In this document: positions 1 through 11,374 of the stretch, one piece after another | How the letters are laid out: every line of letters starts with the position of its first letter | How positions within the stretch are numbered: the first letter of the stretch is position 1 | NCBI GenBank assembly: GCA_963854835.1 | Contig: OY978525.1 | Span: forward strand, 26,993,253-27,057,252 | Reading direction: 5' to 3' | DNA from: Megamerina dolium | Taxonomy: Eukaryota > Arthropoda > Insecta > Diptera > Megamerinidae | DNA: 64,000 nt | Notes under the pieces: generated by a model | What the model saw: only the letters and a program-made list of their open reading frames with translations | Database searches by the model: none | Told to the model about the DNA's origin: nothing | Made by a program: the position numbers and the translations under genes

Positions 1-1371
1 AATAAACGATTTATGTTCCATCGATTCAATATCGTATATATGTTAATAGATGCTACAGTTTTTGGTTTATATTTTCTGTGAAATTTGCATTGAATGGCAC
101 TGAAATAAGAGCTAAGAAATAATAACAACAGAAAATTGGGACAAATAATTCCATTGTTACTCTCATGATTATTAAAAACTCCTTCTTCTATGTCGAGATG
201 ATCCTAGGTTACTCAGAGCTTGTCTTACAGTTCGTTGCCATTTCAGATGTCATGACTGTCAGAATCTAGGCAGAAAAAGTCTACTTCATATAGGTGTCCT
301 TGCAATATCACCACACCAAATAAAGTCGCTGTGCATCTTAGTATCATCCAATAATACCAATAAACCGTTTTTTGGATGTTTTTATATTAGAAACGCAAAA
401 CATGTATCATTTGAGTTTTTCCAATTATTTTATATTTGTACAAATTTTCTTTACAAATTCATGATATATCTTTATAAATATGAATTTATCATTTTACATA
501 GTATGCCTTTAGGTATTTGCAAATACATTTAATATGAAGTAATATTATCTGAGTAAAATGTAATTTTGTACTACATATAATCTACCAATAGTTGGTGTAC
601 ATATTTCACAAACAACATATTTACATACGATACATATCGTATATTGTATGAATATTTGATTTAATCCAAATAATGTACACAGGCATATTTTATGAAAATT
701 CCTTGTATATAATTAAAATATATATATATTAATATAAGTAGAAGCATATTCATACATTCTCTTAGGTATATATTGTATATACACACATATATGCATATGT
801 AGGTATATGTGCAAACAGATGTTAAACATGAATTATGCATGTTTATAATAAACCCGTTGATCATATGCTTTTACATTAATGCCATAATTATGACTGGATC
901 AAATGATGTTGAGCATCAATAATATACGAGTATGTGTCCTCATATGTACGTATGAGTAAGGGAAGGACATACTAGCATAAAGGTTAATAATATTCGACAT
1001 ATGTACGTATTTATGAGATTAATATAATGACGATAGATATATGTAAAATAAGATGCTTTAACATATCTAGGTGCACATAAATATCTACATATGACCATTT
1101 GTAAGAATTTAGGAACAAAGCTAGCTTGAGATGAGGTGAGGATAAATGTGTATCATCTCTATATTCATCATAATTGTTTGAATGATTTCGGATGCCATAC
1201 ATTTTGACAGATCAGATTAAGGTTGTTGATTAGCATGATTACTGATGCTGGTAACAAGTAATTCGCAATTCTTTGACGTTTATAAATCTATGACCTTGAA
1301 CATAGTAAACATTTGGTTAATCGTCGCGAACTTTGAACTAACCCTTTTAAATGGAATTAATATTTTACAAA
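1..1371. other. AT-rich non-coding DNA
   Basis: No recognisable gene or repeat. The sequence is strongly A+T rich with many short TA, CATA and GTATA runs. The open frames here are short and have the composition expected of random AT-rich DNA. Confidence 0.6.
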
Positions 1372-1411
1372 TATATATTAGGTTGTCGGAAAAGTTATAA
1401 TGCATAACATA

Positions 1412-2481
1412 AAAGGTGAGACAATTATGTATTATGACTCGAACCATATCTCAGCAACCAAGCGCGCCATCTTCCTCTACTAACTGCCAAATTTCATGGC
1501 ATTTGGTTGACATTTAATGTTTATTGACATTCATTTTACAAAACACGTCTTCGTTTGATGTTGAAATTTTAACATGGAGCAAAGAGCGGTCATTAAATTC
1601 CACGCATAAATTGGTAAAAGTGCATCAGAAACATTCGGAATGATGTCTGGCGATGCTTGTTTATCAAGATCAAATTTTTTTATATGGCATAAATGGTTTG
1701 TGGATGGCAGAGAGTCGCTGGATGATGAAATAAAAGAAGGAAGGCCAATTTCAGTGCGGACGCCGGAAGCGATTCAGAAAGTTCGTGATTTTATTACAGA
1801 AGACCGCAATGATTCAGTGAAAATGATGGAAGAGGCCTTAAACATCAACAGAGAAACTATCCGACTCATTCTTCACGAGGATTTGGGCAAAACAAAGTTC
1901 TGCGCGAGATTTGTTCTACACACATTGACCGTGGACCAAAAATTAATGAGAGTCAGTCATTCTAGAGACATGGTTGCAGCTGCAGAAAATGATCTAAACT
2001 TCTTGAAAACAATTGTTACGGGTGGTGAAACATTGTGTTTCCAATACGATCTAGAAACTAAGCGTCAAAGTGCGGAATGGAAATCAAAAAACTCACCACA
2101 AGCCAAAAAACACGAAAGGTTCCATAAAAAATCAAAACAATGCTCATCACATTGTCCAACAGCACTCATTGCGTCAATTTTTGGCTCGGTCTGTGTGTTG
2201 AATCACCCGCCGTATTCACCTGATTTGGCACCATGCGACTTCTGTTTGTTCCCAAAACTGAAATTGAAGTTGAAAGCATGCTTTTTATTGACATTCAGAC
2301 CATACAACGGGCTTCGACGAGGGCACTGGAGGCAATTCCGAAAAATGAGCTGGAACAAGTGTTTGAATCACTATTAAATCGATGTAACAAGGGTATTGAA
2401 TCAGGAGGAGAATATTTCGAATAAATATACCGAAAAATTAGCAGATATCGTGTTTTAATAGTGTTTTCTAGAGGCACCTTG
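1412..2481 (+). mobile_element. Mariner element, family M1, internally deleted (copy A)
   Basis: The element is bounded by TA at 1410-1411 and 2482-2483. Its left end (AAAGGTGAGACAATTATG) matches the inverted repeats of sister copies at 19.8 and 24.2 kb. The right terminal repeat is eroded and keeps only GGCACCTTG. It encodes a degraded mariner transposase on the plus strand. About 1.07 kb is shorter than the usual 1.25-1.3 kb because the centre is deleted. It is non-autonomous as read. Confidence 0.85.
1574..2424 (+). pseudogene. Mariner transposase pseudogene (copy A)
   Basis: The frame opens with MEQRAVIKFH and stops two codons later at TAA; the reading then resumes near 1640. The N-terminal paired-like HTH region follows (FIWHKWFVDGRES, EGRPISVRTP, NINRETIRLILHEDLGKTK). 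The first catalytic motif, usually VTGDE, reads VTGGE at about 2020-2034, so the first Asp is lost. The segment carrying the second Asp is deleted near 2140-2165. The C-terminal PPYSPDLAPCDF motif with the third Asp is present at about 2206-2243. A frameshift near 2290 moves the tail to another frame, which ends ESGGEYFE at 2424. It cannot be catalytically active. Confidence 0.85.
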
Positions 2482-2483
2482 TA

Positions 2484-3079
2484 TATTCACCATAATTAGC
2501 GCCACTACAATCGCTGCTTAGCGCTTGCATCTTATATGGTTGTAGTCCAAAGTTTTCACTCAAAATCTTCCACGAAGTGTACGGACAGATGCCTAATTGT
2601 TAAAAACGGCATCGAAACCACAAAATTTAGGCCACCAGTTACGTTTACATCTACAGCTGCGATTACTTCTTCGGTAAGATGATGTTGCAATTATCGATGT
2701 CGCAGATACGATAACCATTTGTCATTAGATCTCCAACTTTAATCTCGTCAAGCTGGGATTCATTAGCGACCTTATTATTATGGAATCTGATGAGTTAAAA
2801 GAAGTCTAACTCATCAAAATCTGTGTAACCAAAATGAAAATAGAACTATTTAGAATAACATTGTAAACATTCATAGCAACAAGGTTTTTGGCAAGGGGTG
2901 GTTATAAGATGAAAGAGATGTATAAAAAGAAAAAAAAATGTGTGAATAAATGTTAAATGTCTATATATTATTATTTTTCTATTTTAAACAAATCCATCGG
3001 CCAAGGGGGATCTATCCTCCTGATTGTTCCGCTGCCTCGGACACTGAAGGAAAGCAATATATATGATAGTATAGATAGA
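2484..3079. other. Non-coding spacer
   Basis: I recognise no gene or named repeat between the mariner copy and the weak relic at 3.1 kb. Confidence 0.45.
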
Positions 3080-3310
3080 TATAGATAGCTTTCTGTAATG
3101 TTTAATTACAAGGATGTGATGTGCTTGAGATTCTATCGCGGAACGAGACTTTTGATTTGGACTTGGTTTTTTGCATCAATCGCTTGCAGAAGAATATCCA
3201 GAACTCTTCTATAGAAATGGTCACCACGACAGGGCGATACCCCATTCTAATTGATTGAGAGTCCAAAAGTTGCTCCAGCTTAAATGGGAAGTCTTGTCTC
3301 ATCCACAATA
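3080..3310 (+). pseudogene. Possible mariner transposase relic
   Basis: In one plus frame, roughly 3210-3300 reads like HDRAIPHS, a stop, then QKLLQLKWEVLSHP. This resembles the mariner stretch from the second catalytic Asp (normally HDNA-PH) to the WEVL-HPPYSPDL region. No terminal repeats or other domains are visible. Call by resemblance only. Confidence 0.3.
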
Positions 3311-6300
3311 ATCGCTGAACTTTGTGTTATGAACTTTGTTTTCAATTATTTTGATTTCTTGCAAAATTACTTTGATGATACCATCCGACACGTAATACAC
3401 ATATGTGTATGATCTATATATTCTGAAAGTAGGACTAAAAAACATATACCCGTATATAGCAACTCATTTAGTCAACGAACCATTGTGCCAAAACATGTAA
3501 GGGAAGGAGCTGGAAAACATCACATAGAAAAAGAATAAAGAAAGATATGGGAAATCGAATATTATATTCTTATATCTCGAAGTTCTTAGTTGGCTTGGTG
3601 AATCCAAAAAATTAGGCTAGAGAACGGGTATAAATATCACTCACGCTCATAACATCACCAACCAATAACCTCAAAATCTACAAAAAATGTTTCGCAGTAT
3701 TAAAATCTTCTAAGCAAATTTCAAAAGTCGGATCTGAGATGACGGCCCTATGGCTCTATGAAATCGACCTATGTTGTGCTCTATGGTGATCCCTCCGATC
3801 CCTCCGCTAGTCTTTATGCAGGAATTTTTCACAAAGTCGCACTTAGATAAACATGATTCGTGTTCAGACCAATTGCTTGTATGAATGAAACATACCAATT
3901 CGTTGAACTATCGCAAGAATTATGCAGAGTTGATTTATTGACAAATTAATTGCTGGAACCCAGAGAATATGCAGTTTATTTCATTTCACAACACTCATCC
4001 CTAAGTGCACCCTGAGTGTCTGTAGATCCCTTCTACTTAATAATCCAGAAGAGCACTTTGAGCATGGCGAAGATTTTTTCCAGGACGACTATTCGCGTCG
4101 TCCAATCAACAGTGAACCTAGAGAAGATATTAGCCAGTCGCCTAAGCAAGATCTCTGGGCTTAACCATTGATTCCTCTCGGGGATTTTAATATCATAGCT
4201 ATGTCCGAGACGTGCAAAACTGTAACACAAACTGCGAGTACAAATGCGGTGCATCTGACCATGACCTATGTGTGCCTTACATTCCGCAAAGATTCTATAA
4301 GTTTTGATCCTAAAAGCGGGAAGTCATGTAACTGCACAGTTAAACAGGGTTCTCCGTCGCAATATCACAGAAGCATATGACAAAATATGTATGTAGATCT
4401 TATTAGACAAATGTTGCTCTAACGTGCAGCGCAAGCAAATCAATTAAGTTACGTCAGCCATGTCAGCCATATTAAGTACGTATATCTCCATTCTATATAC
4501 TTATATTTTTATTTAATTTTTATAGTTTTATTTATATTTTTAATTTATTTGTGTCCACAAATTTATTAGACCATATATGAGATTTATTAATCTGACCCAC
4601 TTATTAAAGTTCTATCTTCAATAATAACATTTTTATGACATTAAATCAAATAATAACAATAAACTATATATTTTACATATATAATTTTTATTAAGAGTTT
4701 TTATTGTATTATTTTATTGTCAATTTTTAATTTTTTTATTTGTTTATTTATCTATATAGCAAAGGATATACTATGTACAAATATGTATTTGTGTAACAAG
4801 AAAGAAATCAATAGTTTCACCATTAAATCTCTCTAAATAAGGAGGTTCCTTATCAAAAGGTAAACATATATACTTATGGTATATAGTATATTAAATTTAG
4901 TCTTTATACTATACATTAATAATGAAGATATAGGTTGAAGTGTATAGAGATAGCCATTTTGATAATTATACGAAGCGTAAAAGGATCCAGGCACACACAT
5001 GTGTATATTCTCAACATAAACCTTTACAAAACTGTAGACAACATTGATTTTATATTAGTTATTGTATAAAAATTTACTTCAATCATGATATGGAACATTT
5101 GGATGTGTGCTTCCTTTCTCTTTTTGAGTAAATAACAAGTTGTCCTTATTTACACAATATTTTTGTTGATACCTACAAGCCATTCGAAAGAAAAATAAAT
5201 GTGGGTATGTATTCCAAAAATATAGGGGACACTTTCTAAAAGATATAAAAATAACAAGAATATATATTTCTATTTTGTTTAGATTTTAAAGGAATGTAGT
5301 CAAGTGTACTCGTATGTGGTGAAAAGAATTGTTATTTAATTGAGCTAATAGTATCCCAAAAAAAAAAAAGGAATAATATAAAAGGTAGACCAAGAGAATC
5401 AATAACTTGGAAAATGTCTATGCTTGAGTCAATAAAAAAAGAGGTGGAAGTTGAGAGAGGCATTAAATAAATTCTTACTAATACAATTTAATGCAATGAA
5501 ATAAGGTAAATGCATTAAATGCTTTCAAACGTCGGCATGCTTTCAACTACCTTGGAATTTGTATTTACAAACAATTTTTTTCAATCAGTAATCCCTTGCT
5601 TATTTACCTCGCCATCACAAGCAACGTCTCGCTTATGGTCACACGTGGAGTCTTCCTCCGTGCTACTATGTACTCGTTAGAGACGATTGGAAATCCCAAG
5701 CACTCTTAGATTATCCAGCACTTAATACTTTTACTGGAGATAGGGTCATCCTATCCTTAATAAAACTGGATATCAACGTTGCTTTAGTAATTTCTTCTAT
5801 TCGTGCGATTTAATAGATACAATCGTTTCTCAATTTATTGGATGATTTTTTGCCAACTTTTAGAACAAACAGCAATGCCATCCCCTTAGAAAATAAATAA
5901 TTTCCGTAGGTCTCCCTTCAATGGAGCAGTATTCCATTAGGATGGTAAAAAAATGACGGAAGCACTTTGCAGTTAGATGGCTCAAGGACAGATTTGTATG
6001 GAATATGCCTTAAAACCGCTAAGCTGAGACCCCTAAATCTTTTACATTTCAACAACATGCCGTGACATAAATGCAAATAAATTCTCCTTCTGAAAGTCAT
6101 TTCATATATCTGCTCTTCATTGAATCTAGGTAATTTCCGAACTCAGAGTTTAGTAGGAAATAATCATTCACTTCAAAACTGATTCGATTTCGTTTGATTT
6201 GAGCAAATTTAGTGTCGCTACGCTTTGTGGTACTCAGCCGTCGAGATCCGTAGCTAATCTTCTTTAACTGGTTTGCTCTGTAATGATTTCATGACCAACA

Positions 6301-6359
6301 TCAAGTTCGATGGCTTATGTGCCGATCTTGCTCAATTTATCTATAATTTATTTGCATTT
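3311..6359. other. AT-rich non-coding DNA, about 3 kb
   Basis: No recognisable gene. The stretches near 3.7-4.4 kb and 5.5-6.1 kb are less AT-rich than their surroundings and contain short open frames (for example 5918-6100 minus), but none matches a family I know. They may be old, unrecognisable transposon remains. Confidence 0.45.
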
Positions 6360-6379
6360 ATCATCATCTCGAATACAAA

Positions 6380-6700
6380 GTGCTATTATATAAAGCAATC
6401 CTGAAGCCAATCTGGACTTATGGTATTCAGTTTTCGGGCACCGCATCTCCCTCAAATATCGAAAAATTGCAGCGAATACAATCCAAGTGTCTGCGAATTA
6501 TTGTAAACGCGCCTTGGTATATGAGGAACGTTAACATCCATCGAGATTTAAATGTACCCACAATTTCTGAGGAAGTTGCAATGTCTTGCAGAAGCTACAT
6601 TCAAAAATTATACAGTCATCAGAATCCCCTTGCTAGGCAATTGTTGCTGAGCACGGGGCATCGTCGATTAAAAAGAAAAGACACACTGAATATGCTGTGA
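6380..6700 (+). pseudogene. Jockey-like reverse transcriptase C-terminal fragment
   Basis: This is 106 codons without a stop, corresponding to the thumb and post-RT segment of a jockey-clade ORF2 protein. The catalytic YADD-bearing palm is absent because the element is 5'-truncated. The frame ends RKDTLNML at TGA. It is not functional alone. Confidence 0.75.
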
Positions 6701-6780
6701 AATTGCTATACCTCGTGACTCAACAAATTGTGATGGAACGTTGGGAATATCACATAATTTTATTTAGTTTGTAAGATTTG

Positions 6781-6879
6781 TAATATTGTCCAAAATTTAA
6801 GACGCACAACAGTAATGGAAGAGAAGCTCGGCCAATGAGCCCTTTGGGGCTTTATGTGGCCACATATTTATTTTTTTTT
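6781..6879 (+). mobile_element. SINE subfamily A, 5'-truncated, nested in the LINE 3' UTR
   Basis: This segment matches the 3' third of the SINEs at 20.6, 29.9 and 56.2 kb (GTCCAAAATTTAAGACGCAC, then GAGAAGCTCGGCCAATGAGC) and ends in a T-rich ATTTATT tail. It is flanked by a perfect 9-bp duplication, TAAGATTTG, at 6772-6780 and 6880-6888. This shows a separate retroposition event into the LINE 3' UTR. Confidence 0.8.
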
Positions 6880-6966
6880 TAAGATTTGATTACATATTGT
6901 TAGTTTCTAAGTAATTTTAGAAAGATCCAATAAAAAAGCTTGGTAAAAAAAAAAAAAAAAAAAAAT

Positions 6967-7445
6967 AAATTATCATCAGAAGGTCGACCACTTCCAGAAC
7001 GGATTTAAGTTAAATGAAAAACGAACTACATGAATGGTTCGAGTATCATCCCTATAAACCATCATTCTTGTCTTCATTAGCAAATGCTACATTATAGGGG
7101 GTTACTGTTCAAAGAGAGGTGTTTATATTAGTCCCAATGAGAGAAACCCTTTTTGGCATCACTTTTTCTGAGGATTGTCACATAGCATTTTCAGAGATTT
7201 CATATGACAAATGTATACTGTCGAAATATGCTGTTGAGTGGAACGTCAAATGAGTCCATTTCTCTATCTTAAAAATATTTAGAAGACCAATACACTAAGC
7301 ACTGATCTATGATAATAAATCAATAGTCAAAATAATTTGTTTATGCTTCAACAAATTCGGTCAATGTTGGATCTTCGAAAACTAAGTTTTAGAAGATATT
7401 AAAAAGTAATCTCAAACATTATCGTAGCATGCATTGATGTCTAGT
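6967..7445. other. Non-coding spacer
   Basis: No recognisable feature between the LINE poly-A tail and the LINE-tail-like segment at 7446. Confidence 0.4.
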
Positions 7446-7560
7446 CTAGGTTAGGTTAGTGTGGCCGCCTTCAATGTCGAGAGATCACACATAGGCTAGA
7501 CTGGGAACCACTGTGATGCAACTTGGATAGCGCTATCAATATCAGGAGGTCACGAGAGGT
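7446..7560 (-). repeat. LINE or SINE 3'-tail-like fragment
   Basis: On the minus strand this ends GGCGGCCACACTAACCTAACC, close to the terminal GGGCGGCCGCATAACCTAACC of the LINE at 14.6 kb and to the 3' end of SINE subfamily B. No coding part is present. It is a probable very short 5'-truncated insertion. Confidence 0.4.
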
Positions 7561-9229
7561 TCAAGACCGTTTTACATAGCCAACTGAAAACAAACGCTTT
7601 CATTGTTCATATGTTCATATTGTACTTCTATAGTTATATTATTGCTTAATCGGTTTATAACACTTTACCGAAGAATCGAATAAACTGTTTCTCTCATAAT
7701 TCTAACTAAAAGCAGATATCTTTGTAACATTTTTGCCATTTGATTTATTTGATGTTATTATGATTTTAAATATTTCCTCTTTTTTCTTCAAATATTACTT
7801 ATAAAGATTCATTGCACTTCATCTATTTGCTTCTGTCCCAATAGATGATATTGAGCGCTTATTGATGGACATAAATCTTTTGATGAGCTTTCTTATCCGT
7901 GAGTTTGTTTTTCAATATGATTTAAATTGTGTCAATCAGTCTTCATTTGTTTCATATTATTATTATTATTTATTAGATTGATTTTCATTCTTTTTGGACT
8001 CTTAGTGAAAAAGGATTTCTGGATATCGTTCTTTTTTTTATCTACCACACTCTTTCCATATCTTTCCATTTTTCCTTTTGTAATCAGATTAAAAGACAAA
8101 ATATGCAAAGGGAGGAAAGACAAATTTTTGGTGACAAAAATGATGAAAAGTAAAGCAAAAATATATGTTTGGTATTTATTGAGAAAATACATAAATACAA
8201 AACAAACACACCAAACACATTGAGTGGATTAATGTCCATCATTTGGTTTGGTCATTCGGTCCTTTGTTGTGTGTTTTCTTTACAACTCCCATGATATTAG
8301 AAGTTTATAGCTGTGTTAAAATTTTAGTGTAAAATTATCTTCAAAATAGAAAAAATACAAACAGCAAAAAAAAGGAAAGCTGGAAGAAAAATGCAAAAAA
8401 AAAGCCTTTTCAAATGTCACTTCAAATGCCTTTTGTTATGATGTAAATTGAAGAGAATTGGATTTTAAATCTCAATCAGCCAATGTAATTTGCACTTTGA
8501 TGATGATGATGATGATGGCGGTATGCTTGGATATAATATATTGTATTTTCTTCTTCTATGTATGCGTATATGTATATATTTTTAATGTTGTTTTGGGTTG
8601 GTTAATGATGGTTTTATCATGTTGCTGGTGGCTAGCTTATAATGCAATATTACATTTCGTTTTTCTTCAATTTTTTTTTTGTGGTTAAAGGAATTACCAG
8701 TAATTGGCTAATAAAAATAATAAAAATTTTATGCACTCTAAATTTTAAAGTATTTATATTGTAGACAATATTTTCATGTGGTTTATTTAAAATGGAGAAA
8801 ATTTTTATTTATTTGAAATATTTTAACAATATATGATTTTCTCTGATTTTTTTTTAGGTTTCAATTTCGGTTAAGAAAATGCCATTTACTTCTAAAGAAA
8901 ATGAAATAAAAATAAAACAATATCAGAATGCGAAAAAAAAAATAAATAGCCACTGCGACAGAGAGGAAATACGGAGATCGAATATTCATGGAAAGGATAA
9001 AATATTGGACAACTTGTCAACATGAGGGCTTTCCAATGATGGTAGCAGTTAAATAATAAATTTCGTAAATTGTTCACCCCGTTATTTTTGTTAGATTTTT
9101 TCATTTTCAAAGTGAGCCGTATATTCTAATTTTCTGCAATTAACCTACAATGAAAGTTGTGAAGCCTTGGAGCTCATTTGGACCTGGTGAATTATGTGGT
9201 TGTTTTTAAAAGTCGCTGACAATATTCCC
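7561..9229. other. AT-rich non-coding DNA
   Basis: No recognisable gene. Overlapping open frames at 7927-8223 (plus) and 7932-8192 (minus) occupy the same low-complexity DNA and look like chance. A short GATGAT run lies near 8498-8516. Confidence 0.5.
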
Positions 9230-9545
9230 CCCCAAGTGTAATTTCTGTTCTTTCTGACAGAGCCATTGTAAGGAGGTAAATTATATGCTTAGTAGCGACA
9301 AGATATGAAAAAAGGTGATTTTTTCAAAACGCTCTGCCCTCTCGCGATTAGTGGCATGTTCGTCTACCGGTACATAAAGTTGTTTGATGAAATTGGAGAT
9401 GTTAAAGACCACCATCGGTCGGGGCGACCACATACAGATTGAAACCCAAAAGTCGTCAAATTAGTCAAATCAAAAAATCAGGGCCCGGTAGAAGAATTTC
9501 TCCCAAAAGTCCATGACTTGAAAACGACATAGATGCTAAGTTTCC
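9230..9545 (+). pseudogene. Tc1-like transposase N-terminal (HTH) relic
   Basis: In one plus frame, about 9340-9440 reads FVYRYIKLFDEIGDVKDHHR then SGRPHT, a stop, and NPKVVKLVKSK. This is the two-part helix-turn-helix DNA-binding region of Tc1-type transposases, with the GRP-like SGRP box between the helices. It continues weakly to a stop near 9535. The DDE catalytic domain is absent and I could not define terminal repeats. Confidence 0.6.
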
Positions 9546-10123
9546 TAAACACAGTTGATTAGATATCTTATTTTATATATAAATTTCAAATAGAACAAAT
9601 ACTTCATTTTCTTCTTCTTCTTCTTAATTATATTTTTAACGTTTAAATAAATCGTTATCAATAAGCACATTAGAAAAAAAAAGTAGTTGGCAGCACTGAC
9701 CTTAGAGAGTATGCTCAAATTTTTAGCAGCATAGTTATATTTGCATCCTTCTTGTTGTGTGGCCATATATTTATCAGTGCTAAGTCCCTCGATCTCAATA
9801 GAGTATTTATTTACTTTGGGGAGATTTTGAGGAAATCCGCTTAGTCATTTTTAAAAATGAGTTTGAATGCATATGCATTTGTTGTGTGTAAATTTAAAAA
9901 AAAAGACAGGGATTTATTACGTTCCGCAAAAATATTGTAGAGCAAAAATTAATGAGCATAGGTGATATAATAAAGCTCAGTACAAGCAACAAGGGAGCAC
10001 TGCGAGCTAATTTAATACATACTTAAATTTTGTAGCGTATCCTCTGTAAATGGGGGAAATAGGAGATACAAATAAGGCGTTAGAACTTGAATTTTTTTTA
10101 ACAGACTCGAATAGGAGGACACT
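9546..10123. other. Non-coding spacer
   Basis: No recognisable gene or repeat before the GTCY repeat begins. Confidence 0.45.
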
Positions 10124-11374
10124 GGTATATTCACTTCGGTCAGATGTTTGTAACCACTTGAAGGAATCTCCGGAAGCGTCACTTAAATTTTCTATTTAAC
10201 GATATTCGTCCGTCCGTCCGTCCGTCCGTCCGTCTATCTGCCACCTGTCAACTGTTCGCACGATAACTTGAGCAAATATTGAGCTATTTTGACGAAACTT
10301 CTCATAAATAACCTATGATCCAAGGGTACGGAAGTGATTGATATTGGGCATGATTAGTCAATATCCACGCCTACAACAAGCATTCAAAGCGACTAACCTC
10401 GGAATTTTCAAAATTTTTAACTTGCTATAACTCACCTAATATATCTTCTGGGACAACAATATTTTGCACATAGAGTTATATTATACTACTACATAACCTT
10501 ACAAATGGGCGAGCCACGCCTACTTTTTATAGTAGCTCCCATACAAAGTGTCTGTACTTCTTTTAAATTGAAACAGCTGCAACTTCAATCTTCTGGCTAG
10601 AATAACTATAATTGACACTTAGATTAAAATTGTAGTCGGAAATAATCTGGCAAAAAATCATCGTGCTACAACCACTTTTTATTGAAGCTCCCATACAAAG
10701 TCGAGGAAATTAAACAATAACTTTTAAGCGCCGTAACTTATAAAATATTTAGCGTAGATGAACGAGATTTAGAGTATCGATTAATATTCTAAGAGCAACT
10801 AGCCTAGACCGAATTTCTCTTAAATTGAAATAGCGGTAACTTCTGCATTCTTTTGTCTAGAACAATCATAATTAATACTTAGGTTAATATGGTAGTCGAA
10901 AATAGCCTGGCAAAAAATCAACGTGCCACGCCCACTTCTTAATGGGGCTCCCATGCAATGTTGCGGAAATTAAAAAAGAAAACCGCTATAACTTACGAAC
11001 TATTCAGTGTAGGACAACCAAATTTAGGGTGTGGATTAATATTGCAAAATTAATTAGATTTACAAGAAGGAGGTAAGCCTCGCCCACTTTTTATATAGCT
11101 CCCATACTAAGCCTCGGAGTTATCTTAGAAATCTCATTTAAATTATCCATTTTAAAACCCCCATAACTTATAAAGTACTTTGTCAAAGTCAACTATATTT
11201 CGGATGCAGATTAGTATTATATGCAAAAATTGTTTCTCAAAAAACTGATGTGATACCTCTACTTCTTAATATAGCTCCCATACAAAGTAGTGGAAATAAA
11301 AGAAAAAGATGGAATTTGAGCAAATTTTTTATATATATATATATTTACATATGCAGGGTATAATTTGGTCGGTC
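10124..11374 (+). repeat. GTCY repeat (about 1.25 kb), copy R1, worn ends
   Basis: R1 shares its order of blocks with copies at 16.3-17.6 and 21.0-22.3 kb. The order is GGTATATTCACTTCGGTCAG, AAGGAATCTCCGG, a (GTCC)n tract at 10207-10231, GATAACTTGAGCAAATATTG, several modules containing CCACGCCCAC followed by CTCCCATACAAAG, and a right end of ATGCAGGGTATAATTTGGTC. The outer ATACCCTGCATAATGC block is missing on the left and the terminal hairpin is decayed on the right. No protein is encoded. The (GTCY)n tract recalls the mini-me/DINE-1 class of dipteran elements, but that link is inference. Confidence 0.8.

Larger units (their letters stand above)
6360..6966 (+). mobile_element. 5'-truncated jockey-type LINE (reverse transcriptase C-terminus, 3' UTR, poly-A)
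   Basis: An open frame to 6700 gives the region downstream of the RT catalytic core: LYKAILKPIWTYGIQFSGTA, then IEKLQRIQSKCLRIIVNAPW and HRDLNVPTI. These are hallmarks of jockey-clade ORF2 C-termini. The 3' UTR follows, with AATAAA-like ATCCAATAAAAAAGC near 6928 and a terminal A-run at about 6946-6964. The 5' truncation is typical of LINE insertion. The 3' UTR is interrupted by a truncated SINE at 6781-6879. Confidence 0.8.

Noticed and set aside
7927..8223. 98-codon frame with opposing 86-codon frame
   Set aside because: Both read the same AT-rich stretch on opposite strands, with Lys-rich or Phe-rich composition and no family features.
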